Assembly (NCBI GenBank): GCA_002842515.1
Contig: PHDC01000001.1
Location: 1,178,001-1,242,000 of the forward strand
Length of the DNA: 64,000 nucleotides
Direction: 5' to 3'
From: Bacteroidetes bacterium HGW-Bacteroidetes-5
GTDB taxonomy: Bacteria > Bacteroidota > Bacteroidia > Bacteroidales > UBA932
Position numbers and translations under genes: made by a program. This document shows, piece after piece, positions 9,450 through 17,060 of this stretch. The notes under the pieces were generated by a model. That model did not search any database. It was given only the letters and a program-made list of their open reading frames with translations, and was not told the origin of the DNA. The stretch's first letter is position 1, and the number at the start of each line of letters is the position of its first letter.

Positions 9450-9481
9450 CTAAAATACAATTATTTATGATAATTACCAAA
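9450..9481 (-). promoter_or_regulatory. Promoter of the ferredoxin gene
   Basis: Read on the minus strand: TTTG, 20 bases, then TATTTTAG, one base off the Bacteroidetes -7 consensus TAnnTTTG and with the expected spacing to a -33 TTTG. It ends 22 bases before the ATG at 9427. Confidence 0.55.
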
Positions 9482-9704
9482 AGATAAAAAAATACATATC
9501 AGTCCGCCGAATTTCTCATCCTATGTGACTTAGACCTTTTGGTCATCTGAAAAATCTTGTTTTAGCACTAGATAGTAGACTTGTTTGTGGGTGTTGTAAT
9601 TCTACTGTGAACATATTACAGATATTTTCTCTTCTGTCGCTCTTGTCGGAAACGTTATTAGATGTTTCTTAAAGGAAAAGAGCGAATAAAGTTGAGTTAA
9701 AATT
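9482..9704. other. Gene-free stretch between ferredoxin and C25-like genes
   Basis: The 337-base gap between the two minus-strand genes holds the ferredoxin promoter at one end and the terminator of the C25 operon at the other. In this central part I see no open frame with coding character, no RNA gene and no strong repeat. Confidence 0.5.
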
Positions 9705-9730
9705 AGGGGCGGCCATTTTGAGCCGCCCCT
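9705..9730 (-). terminator. Terminator of the C25/TonB operon
   Basis: AGGGGCGGC (9705-9713) and GCCGCCCCT (9722-9730) make a perfect, very GC-rich 9-bp stem with an 8-base loop, in an otherwise AT-rich gap 35 bases past the stop codon of the last gene. On the minus strand it is followed by AATTTTAA, a weak T run. Confidence 0.65.
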
Positions 9731-9764
9731 GCCGTTACATAACACAAGGTACTTAATAACTACC

Positions 9765-12050
9765 CTATTTTAGCCTTAAGATGCTTTGCAGCGCCTCTGA
9801 TTTCAAATAGCCATCGGTAGTTTTATCGTTATAGAGTGCTTCAAGCGCCCCGATAATTTCGCTCTTATTAATACTCCAGTTATACCATCCCAACGCCTCG
9901 GCCAGAGTGATTCTCACCTTAAGGTCATCCGAAGTGTCTGACAAAACCGCTAGTAGTTGGGAGAGCGGTTTCCGGTTGTTGTAGTTTCTCAATGATCTTA
10001 TTGCAGATATCCTTTGATCATTCGCAGCACTTTTGTCAAATATAGTTTTTAATCCAGCCTCCTGTCTTTTGAACTCTTTGTTAAAAAACTCAGAAATTTC
10101 ACTTACGGTTTTCGCCTGGTTTTGCAGAGCTGACCCTTCACTCTGCCTTTTAACCTCACTCAGGAGCAACTCCTTTTCGAACATCAGCAAAGAGCTCTGA
10201 GCTGCATACTGAACCCGTATACTCTCGTTTGAGAATAACAGGGTGTTCACCAGCGGGGAGATTAGTTTAGGATCGCCGCAGTAGCCCGAAAAGCGGGCAG
10301 CATTTCTTCTTATGAGCTCATACGGGTCCTCCAGACCAACCAGCAGAGCTTCTGTAAGGTTTTTATCTGCCAGGTCTATAACTCTTTTGAGTGCCTGCAT
10401 ACGAACAGTAGAATAAGGACTCTCCCTTAAAACCTTCAAAAGAAGATCTGAGTAGCCCGGGGGAGGGTTTTTGGCAAGCTGTTTAAGTGCTATCGACAGA
10501 TAATTTGGATTATCTGCGTTTTTCTCAAAGATGCTCATCCAGTATCTGTTATCTTTTGATCTGGTTGCAAGATCTCTGTTTAACAAATCTCCCCGTTGTC
10601 TGTTTTTTGCAGATTCTTCTGCCGAAACTTTGGATTGCTCTGCCGAAGTTTTCGGTTGTGTTCCCGGAATCAACCTGTATGTAGGGTCTCCTATAAGGTG
10701 AGACTCAAGGGTCTGGATCTCTTTTTGCCAAAAGCCCACTCTTGCCCCCTCGGCCAACATTCCGATAAGCTCCATAGACCATTTATCCTGCAGTACATTT
10801 ACGGTGTTCCCCTGGGCAACAACAGTATTACCATCTGCAAACACGTGGTAACCGGCAACATAACCTTTCTGGTGGAAAGAGCCGTTATAACAGGCGTCAA
10901 AGATGGTTATCCTGGACTGTGGTGTGATAGTTTTAAGGTCCTCAAGGGAGATGTTGATGTTGGCGGCAAATGTAGAGTCGGCGGCTTTGGTTGAACGGAG
11001 CACCTCTTGGTCAAAGAAGGACTCTGTTATGCCAAAATCTGCCATCATACTGCTTTTAAAGTCACTCTTCCGTTTTCCGGCATATCTGCGGTATGTATTT
11101 CTAATGGAGACGCTCATCGCCTCCATCGGGCCTGAAACCTTACCTGTGAGGGTGTTGGGTGCCGGGTATTCTCCGCTGATATACTGGGTATCAAACGCTC
11201 CGTGTTCGTGAAAGACAAAGAGGTCGGTACCCTTACGCTGCATCCTCTCATAAAGTTTGAACTTCATAAATGGGTCCTGCCGGAAGTTGTAGAAAGCGTT
11301 ACCTTTTGAAGAGAGAAACGCTGCAGGGAACTGCTCCTTAATTGCAAACTGTTGGTTTTGCCAAACAGTAAGACAATCTGAGTTATAGCCGTGACCATTA
11401 AAGAAGATAATATTGTCTGCATAGTTTTGCTCCAGATGTGCCTCAACCGCCTTTTTGAAAAAACGCCTGATAAGCTCATATGGCTCTACCCCAAAATCTG
11501 ATGGAGGAAGAACCCGCGCAGAGTAGAACTCACTCTCTATCCTCTGGGGTGAACTCTCCTTAAGATTGTAGTAGAAGTGGCGTGGGTTCAAAGAGTCTAT
11601 TTTAAAAAACACAAACTCAAGGTCCAGATCGTCATAATATCTGTCACTTGTTACAGATGACTCGGTGATGGGGAAGTTATCTTCATCCATCTTAAAGGCT
11701 GTGGTTGCGTGTTGAAAATTACGAACCCTTACAACAGGAATATCTCCGACAAATAGAGCCCCCTCCATTACCGAACGCTTTTTGTAGATCTTTCGTATCT
11801 CTTCACGCAGTGTCTCGGGTGAGCTCCACTCTCCAATGAGAATCTCAACCCCCAAACCCTGATGTTCAAGCACTTTTTTATACTCTGCAACCTCTTTTGA
11901 AGCTGCGTCGAAGCTTTCCCTGTCTATTACAATCAGAAATCTGGATGCATATTTACCCTTTGCAGGGATAATGCGACTTCTCCCCTCCATCTCCGATAAA
12001 GATCCAATCAGTATCAGAGCTAAAAATATGTATTTTATTACTTTTTTCAT
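9765..12050 (-). CDS. C25-like cysteine peptidase with HEAT-like repeats (copy 1)
   Basis: 761 residues with a signal peptide (about 1-24). Residues 35-410 look like a gingipain-type (C25, clan CD) catalytic domain: LFVGDIP near 100, SDRYYDDLDLEF near 135-146, GHG at 219-221, HEHG at 281-284 and DACYNGSF with Cys387. His283 and Cys387 are the likely dyad because they are kept in all three paralogues. About 100 residues separate them, much more than in gingipains. Residues 560-760 contain HEAT-like helical repeats (VRMQALKRV, ELIRRNAARFSG, VRITLAEALGW). No type IX secretion C-terminal domain is visible, so it is probably periplasmic. Last gene of the operon; 12 bases after copy 2. Confidence 0.7.
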   Translation of the reverse strand: MKKVIKYIFLALILIGSLSEMEGRSRIIPAKGKYASRFLIVIDRESFDAASKEVAEYKKVLEHQGLGVEILIGEWSSPETLREEIRKIYKKRSVMEGALFVGDIPVVRVRNFQHATTAFKMDEDNFPITESSVTSDRYYDDLDLEFVFFKIDSLNPRHFYYNLKESSPQRIESEFYSARVLPPSDFGVEPYELIRRFFKKAVEAHLEQNYADNIIFFNGHGYNSDCLTVWQNQQFAIKEQFPAAFLSSKGNAFYNFRQDPFMKFKLYERMQRKGTDLFVFHEHGAFDTQYISGEYPAPNTLTGKVSGPMEAMSVSIRNTYRRYAGKRKSDFKSSMMADFGITESFFDQEVLRSTKAADSTFAANINISLEDLKTITPQSRITIFDACYNGSFHQKGYVAGYHVFADGNTVVAQGNTVNVLQDKWSMELIGMLAEGARVGFWQKEIQTLESHLIGDPTYRLIPGTQPKTSAEQSKVSAEESAKNRQRGDLLNRDLATRSKDNRYWMSIFEKNADNPNYLSIALKQLAKNPPPGYSDLLLKVLRESPYSTVRMQALKRVIDLADKNLTEALLVGLEDPYELIRRNAARFSGYCGDPKLISPLVNTLLFSNESIRVQYAAQSSLLMFEKELLLSEVKRQSEGSALQNQAKTVSEISEFFNKEFKRQEAGLKTIFDKSAANDQRISAIRSLRNYNNRKPLSQLLAVLSDTSDDLKVRITLAEALGWYNWSINKSEIIGALEALYNDKTTDGYLKSEALQSILRLK

Positions 12051-12062
12051 ATTTATCTCACA

Positions 12063-14225
12063 TTATCGCATATACACCTCTAATCTCGCAATTGTCTTTG
12101 TAAGCTCCCCAAGCAGCTTAGGGTCAATCTCTTTATCGCGGGATGCCTCTTTGCATACAGTCACAATTTCGCCCCTTTTATATGAAAGGTTAAACCAACC
12201 CAGCGCCTCTGCCAGAGCGGTTCTCACAGCAAGATCCTCCTTAGGGTCTTTCAGAATTTTAAGCAGATCTTCCACTTTGTTGTGATATGCATTGTTGCGG
12301 AGCATTCTCACTGCAGATAATCTGGCTTTTGTGCTTTTAGCCGGGTTTGTAACATCATCTGCCATTTGAGCAATCCGTTTCCGGGAGTCAAACCTATCTT
12401 TGAAATCTGCCCACACTACCTCTTTATCAAAAAAAGTTGTATTAAGGTCCAGTTGAGCTTTAACCTCCTTTTCGAGCTTTTCCATATCCATAAGGTCAAA
12501 ACAGAATGCAGCATTGAACTGCACCCGCTCGTCCAGATATTCGTTCAGATATACAGATGCAATATATGGTATATACTCATCCTTACCGACTCTTCCCATT
12601 GCAAATACAGATTTACGCCTTATGAACTCATATGGGTCATAGATAGAGCTTTTAATGAGCTCTTCAAACTTACCGTCATTGTAATACTGAAGCAGATGAA
12701 AACATTGCAACCGTACCATATAGTGGGGCGAAGATTTGTAGGTTTGCAAAAGCAGGTCACTCATTCCCCGGTAATTGAGGTTAAAGAGGGTGTGAAGGGC
12801 TAACCCCTGCATATCCGGATGAGTCTCGAGCTTAAGCACCGAGAGCCAGTAGTCCGGTTCCCGTGATTCTAAATTAACCCTGGCTGGCCCGTCACCTTTA
12901 AACCTGTAGGTTGGGTCTCCGATGATATGTGACTCCAGAATATTGACTCTCAGGGCCCACTCTCCAACACTGAAGCCCATTCCGAGCATCCCCATCAGGT
13001 CACTTGAAGATTTGTCCTGAAGAACATTCACACTGTTACCAAATGTAACTAATGTTTTACCCTCGCTAAAGATGTACTCTCCTGCAATGAAACTATCTTC
13101 TCTAAAATCTGAATTGTAACAGGCATCAAAGATTACCATCCTGGCATTAGGTTTTATGCCCGGGATATCTTCAAGGAGAATTCCCATATTTGCATCGGTG
13201 AGTGAATCCTTCTCAAGTTGTTCATTTGTTGACACTCCGGCGAACCAGGTGGAATCTATCTTATATTGCTCCATCCAACGGATCTTCATCAGCTCTCTTT
13301 TTTGAGAGTCTCTCTCTTTTCTAAGAGCTACACGAAAGAGAGAACGGGCAGCCTCGCTGTATTCCGAGATACCTTTACTATAAGGAATTCCTGTAAGATA
13401 CTGCCGATAGGGCATACCGTGTTCGTGAAAAATCATCAAATCCATCTCCTCCCTTCTTAACTCCTGAGAGACAACATCCTTCATATAGGGATACATATTA
13501 AAGAGTAGAAACTTTACAGAGTTCTTATCTTTAAATGTGTTTGGAAACTGCTCCCTGAGTGTGTGTCCCTCCTCTTTCCAGGCTGTAATGCTGTTTGAGA
13601 ATGACCCTTCTCCTGTATATGATGTTATTACATCCAGATAGTTCTCTTTGGCTCTTTCGCTAAGCAACTTCTTAAAATAGCCTCGTATTTGGCTATACCC
13701 CTGCTCGCCCTCTCGGGTTGGTTTGATCCTTCCGGTGTAGATATCACACTCGATCTTTTGAGGAGAGTCCCCCCGTAAAGAGTAGTAGTGAAACAGTGGT
13801 TTAACACTGTCTTTACCCAGATAATCAAATTTCAGATCGAAGTCGTCGTAGTAGCGATCTGATGGGACCGAGGAGCTCCCGAAGGGAAAGAGCTCCTGAT
13901 CCATCTTAAATGCAGAAGTAAAGTGTTGAGCATCCCTTAACATAGGAATTGGGATCTGCCCTAAAAAGAGAGCCCCCTGGAGACCTTTGTTAAGATATAA
14001 CCCGTGCAGGACATCCTTAACCTGCATAGGATCGCTCCACACCCGCGCAACCACTACAGCGGAGAGCCCCTCTCTCTCCAACACAGATCTGTAGTTTTCT
14101 ATTTCGGCCCTGCAGGCCGTGTAGGTATCTTTATCAACAATTATGGCAAACCCCCTCTCTGCGCTTATAAGTTGCGCAGAGAAAGAGATTACCGTAAGAA
14201 CAAGAACTAATATCTTTTTGAACAT
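12063..14225 (-). CDS. C25-like cysteine peptidase with HEAT-like repeats (copy 2)
   Basis: 720 residues with a signal peptide (cut near ISA-ERG, residue 22). Same layout as copy 1: LFLGQIPIPM near 90, VPSDRYYDDFDLKFDYL near 120-136, HEHG with His269, DACYNSDF with Cys369, then HEAT-like repeats from about 480 to the end. It differs at one telling place: the upstream GHG of the other two copies is GEG here (TGEGSFSNS), so that His cannot be the catalytic one in this protein unless it is inactive. No type IX C-terminal domain. Starts 15 bases after the DUF6850 gene stop and is clearly part of the same operon. Confidence 0.7.
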   Translation of the reverse strand: MFKKILVLVLTVISFSAQLISAERGFAIIVDKDTYTACRAEIENYRSVLEREGLSAVVVARVWSDPMQVKDVLHGLYLNKGLQGALFLGQIPIPMLRDAQHFTSAFKMDQELFPFGSSSVPSDRYYDDFDLKFDYLGKDSVKPLFHYYSLRGDSPQKIECDIYTGRIKPTREGEQGYSQIRGYFKKLLSERAKENYLDVITSYTGEGSFSNSITAWKEEGHTLREQFPNTFKDKNSVKFLLFNMYPYMKDVVSQELRREEMDLMIFHEHGMPYRQYLTGIPYSKGISEYSEAARSLFRVALRKERDSQKRELMKIRWMEQYKIDSTWFAGVSTNEQLEKDSLTDANMGILLEDIPGIKPNARMVIFDACYNSDFREDSFIAGEYIFSEGKTLVTFGNSVNVLQDKSSSDLMGMLGMGFSVGEWALRVNILESHIIGDPTYRFKGDGPARVNLESREPDYWLSVLKLETHPDMQGLALHTLFNLNYRGMSDLLLQTYKSSPHYMVRLQCFHLLQYYNDGKFEELIKSSIYDPYEFIRRKSVFAMGRVGKDEYIPYIASVYLNEYLDERVQFNAAFCFDLMDMEKLEKEVKAQLDLNTTFFDKEVVWADFKDRFDSRKRIAQMADDVTNPAKSTKARLSAVRMLRNNAYHNKVEDLLKILKDPKEDLAVRTALAEALGWFNLSYKRGEIVTVCKEASRDKEIDPKLLGELTKTIARLEVYMR

Positions 14226-14240
14226 TCTTTAAGTGCAATT

Positions 14241-15806
14241 TTAGAAGGTAAATCCAAGCCCGATAGTAGTCTGCATACGATTTCCTTCACCCTCTACAGG
14301 TTTGTAAAAATCGGCGGCAACTTTAACAAACATTCCGGATTTGTTACTTCTGCTGATATTTGTAAAATAGCTCACTTCGCCTCCAATTTTATAGTAGTCC
14401 ATACTGGAATATTGCATATCCGGTGTCATAAACTGGGTAATCACAGGTGAGGTGGCATCGGCTCCTTTATAGATATAGTATCCGTTAATATTATTTTTAT
14501 AGATCAAATCTGCACCCAGAATCAACCTGTTTGCAAGCTTAAGAGGGATATTAGTCTTTGCATTTATCCCAAGATATAGATTTTCTACTCTCATTTTGGA
14601 TTTTGGTAAAATGTAGAGGTCGTCGTTATCCCTGTAATTAGCAAAAAGCCCCGCTTTCCACTTGTACTCGTGAGAGGCACCGCGGAAAAAGTCATACCTG
14701 GCAACCATATCAATCTGGTTGTATGTAGATCTTACACTGCTGTAAACATCTACCCAACGCTGAACCTCATATGTGTTATCAAGAACCTGAACATACTCTA
14801 TACCGCTTGTATTATTTACACTGTATGAGAGATCCAGACGATGAAAATTATCACAGCTCTTTGTTACGGTAAGGTTGGCCGACATCATCTCCTCCTTTAC
14901 TGTACCCTCTTTCTTGGGTTTTGTTGGGGAGCTGATAACATCTTCCACCCTCAAGTGGTAGTTACCCGACAGGATAAAGTTGATATCTGAGATGCCGTAA
15001 GAGTATTGAAAGTCTCCTCCGAATTTATTGCCGCTATAAACAAACGAACCTAACGATTGAAGCCCGCCCACAACTGCAGAGTAGAAATTCCCAAGCCCTT
15101 TAATCACATAGACATCCTGACTCTGCTGGGAGTTACTGTTGGTAGTTCTTGTCTCCTCCACAAGGTTTTGATAGACCATATTTACCCCTACTGAGTGTTT
15201 GCCAAACATCGCTGCGATACCAGGTTTAACAGTTACTGTGTAGAAATAACCAACGGAGCGTGGGTCCACCTGCTTTGCTCCGGTGCTTGTAACATATTCG
15301 CCCTGGATACCAACTATATACTTATCCCACAAAGGTTTGCTGGCAACCTTCATCTCCAGTTTATAGTTCTGACTTTTCCAATCACTCATATTTTTATCTA
15401 CAGTGTAGAATGGCATACCTCTCTCCGGATTGATCATCGTGGTATTGAAAAGGGTGTTTCTAAGGGTTTCGTTATTGTAGGAGAATTTTCCCCAAACATA
15501 ACCTCCGTTTAGTTTTAAACCTCCCTCTGTAGATACTCCCAACAAGCTCTCTTTCTCACCATTATGGCTCTTTTTAAAGTCACCGCTCTTAATTTTATAT
15601 TGAAAATTAAGGTCGCTGTAGTCGTGCATCTTGTCCAAAGAGAGACCAGCTGCGTTGTTTGTATTGAACCATAAAGACCTGGCCTTTAAGAGTTCAATAG
15701 ATGCCGGCGAATTTTGTTTCGCCGCCTCCTGGGCAACCGCTGAATTAGTGGTTAATAGAGTCATAATTAGTGCTCCTGCCCAATATATATATTTAACTTT
15801 TCTCAT
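14241..15806 (-). CDS. DUF6850-like outer-membrane beta-barrel protein (copy 1)
   Basis: About 521 residues. I choose the ATG at 15806 rather than an in-frame ATG at 15851 because the former gives a clean signal peptide (MRKVKYIYWAGALIMTLL...AVAQ) and does not overlap the previous gene. The mature chain alternates polar and aromatic residues in short strands and ends in GLGFTF, the terminal Phe typical of outer-membrane barrels. It resembles the family I know as DUF6850, found next to TonB receptors in Bacteroidota; that name is from memory. A paralogue sits in the second triad at the same position. Role unknown; a companion channel or assembly partner of the receptor is possible. Confidence 0.7.
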   Translation of the reverse strand: MRKVKYIYWAGALIMTLLTTNSAVAQEAAKQNSPASIELLKARSLWFNTNNAAGLSLDKMHDYSDLNFQYKIKSGDFKKSHNGEKESLLGVSTEGGLKLNGGYVWGKFSYNNETLRNTLFNTTMINPERGMPFYTVDKNMSDWKSQNYKLEMKVASKPLWDKYIVGIQGEYVTSTGAKQVDPRSVGYFYTVTVKPGIAAMFGKHSVGVNMVYQNLVEETRTTNSNSQQSQDVYVIKGLGNFYSAVVGGLQSLGSFVYSGNKFGGDFQYSYGISDINFILSGNYHLRVEDVISSPTKPKKEGTVKEEMMSANLTVTKSCDNFHRLDLSYSVNNTSGIEYVQVLDNTYEVQRWVDVYSSVRSTYNQIDMVARYDFFRGASHEYKWKAGLFANYRDNDDLYILPKSKMRVENLYLGINAKTNIPLKLANRLILGADLIYKNNINGYYIYKGADATSPVITQFMTPDMQYSSMDYYKIGGEVSYFTNISRSNKSGMFVKVAADFYKPVEGEGNRMQTTIGLGFTF

Positions 15807-15832
15807 TTTAATATTATTGATGATGTTAAACA

Positions 15833-17044
15833 CTATTTCCAAGTATTCCAAGATGGGGCTTTTGCACCATATCTTCTGATAACAGGAGGGTTCAACACTT
15901 CAAAATCCTCCGAACTGTTGTTTGTATCATACAGAATTACCCTTCCATCTGTCTTTGTCTCTTTTACCTTTCTTCCTACGCTCACGCTCAGGTAAGTTCC
16001 TCCAACAGTAGCTGCTCCTGCATCTAAAACGGCAGGCATCCTCTTAAGCTGAACCTGGTTTGCATTTCCCACCAGCTCGAGGGCATCCACAACCTCTTCA
16101 ATCGGAATTTTGTAGTTCTTGGTTGTACTTCCCACCGGACTAACGTAATTGGCAGGGTTTATAGCAACAGAGGGGTAGTAGATTACAAAAGCTCCTCCGA
16201 AAACTGTGGTTAACCACTGAGGTGTCGGTGATGGCCAGAACGCCATTACCATATTAATTGCAGGGTTGTTCTGGATAAGAGATGTTGTATTGATGAAGGT
16301 CTCAAACTCTGCACTCAACAGATTTACGGGAGAGTTTGGGTTAAGATTGGACTTCTTATGGTCATCTGCCATCTGAGCAATAATAATTGACTCTCCCGGG
16401 TTAAGAGGGTAGTCAACATCTGTTGGCACCTGCCAAATGGTAGATGCATACACAAACTTGGATGCGTCATCACCCGGCCAAACAGGTAGGTTTGCTGTTG
16501 CAGTCAATGGGTTAAGAATTGCAATACATAGACCCCTTACATTCTGAACAGTTTCACTGTTGTTGTAAATTTCGTAGAACTGATCCCGGAAATATGAACC
16601 TCCGGTAGGAGTTTTAGAACCGCAATAGTAGACCTCTTTCAAAACCAGTGCACCAGATTTTGAAGCACCAACATTGACTGATATTTGCTTATTGTTTGTT
16701 ACAATATCTACATTAACCACATTACCGCTGTAATTGTAGGTAAATCCATCCTGAGCCTTCTCAGAAGACAAAGTAATGGTATAAATTCCCGGAATAACAT
16801 TATCTACTGTAACTGTGCCGTTTGCGCCCATAGTGGTATTAACCTCATATCTTTCGGCATAGTTGATCAGTTTTACGTTAAATCCGTTGGGAGCGGGAGC
16901 GGAGCCCAGATCGAGGTTAGCTTTAACCACTATGCTTAGTGATTCGATCTCTCCTATTTTGGAAACCTCTTCGAACTGCTGGCAAGATGCAGCGGTGAAA
17001 AGAGCCAAAACAGCTACTATTAATATTTTATAAATATTTTTCAT
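15833..17044 (-). CDS. DUF4876-like lipoprotein (copy 1)
   Basis: About 403 residues from the ATG at 17044 (another in-frame ATG at 17053 would add three residues). Lipobox TAASC; the lipid Cys is followed by QQFEE, acidic residues that in Bacteroidota favour surface export. Residues about 30-125 form an Ig/carboxypeptidase-regulatory-like domain. From about 130 a segment reads LKEVYYCGS...DQFYEIYNNSETVQNVRGLCI...LNPGESIIIAQ, which resembles the pattern of lamin-tail-like domains. It ends with DTNNSSEDFEV, closely matched in copy 2 (DTNNSANDFYV). It sits 7 bases after the receptor gene, the place a SusD-like lipoprotein would occupy, but it is not SusD-like. Confidence 0.7.
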   Translation of the reverse strand: MKNIYKILIVAVLALFTAASCQQFEEVSKIGEIESLSIVVKANLDLGSAPAPNGFNVKLINYAERYEVNTTMGANGTVTVDNVIPGIYTITLSSEKAQDGFTYNYSGNVVNVDIVTNNKQISVNVGASKSGALVLKEVYYCGSKTPTGGSYFRDQFYEIYNNSETVQNVRGLCIAILNPLTATANLPVWPGDDASKFVYASTIWQVPTDVDYPLNPGESIIIAQMADDHKKSNLNPNSPVNLLSAEFETFINTTSLIQNNPAINMVMAFWPSPTPQWLTTVFGGAFVIYYPSVAINPANYVSPVGSTTKNYKIPIEEVVDALELVGNANQVQLKRMPAVLDAGAATVGGTYLSVSVGRKVKETKTDGRVILYDTNNSSEDFEVLNPPVIRRYGAKAPSWNTWK

Positions 17045-17060
17045 CTCTGACATTTTTTAA

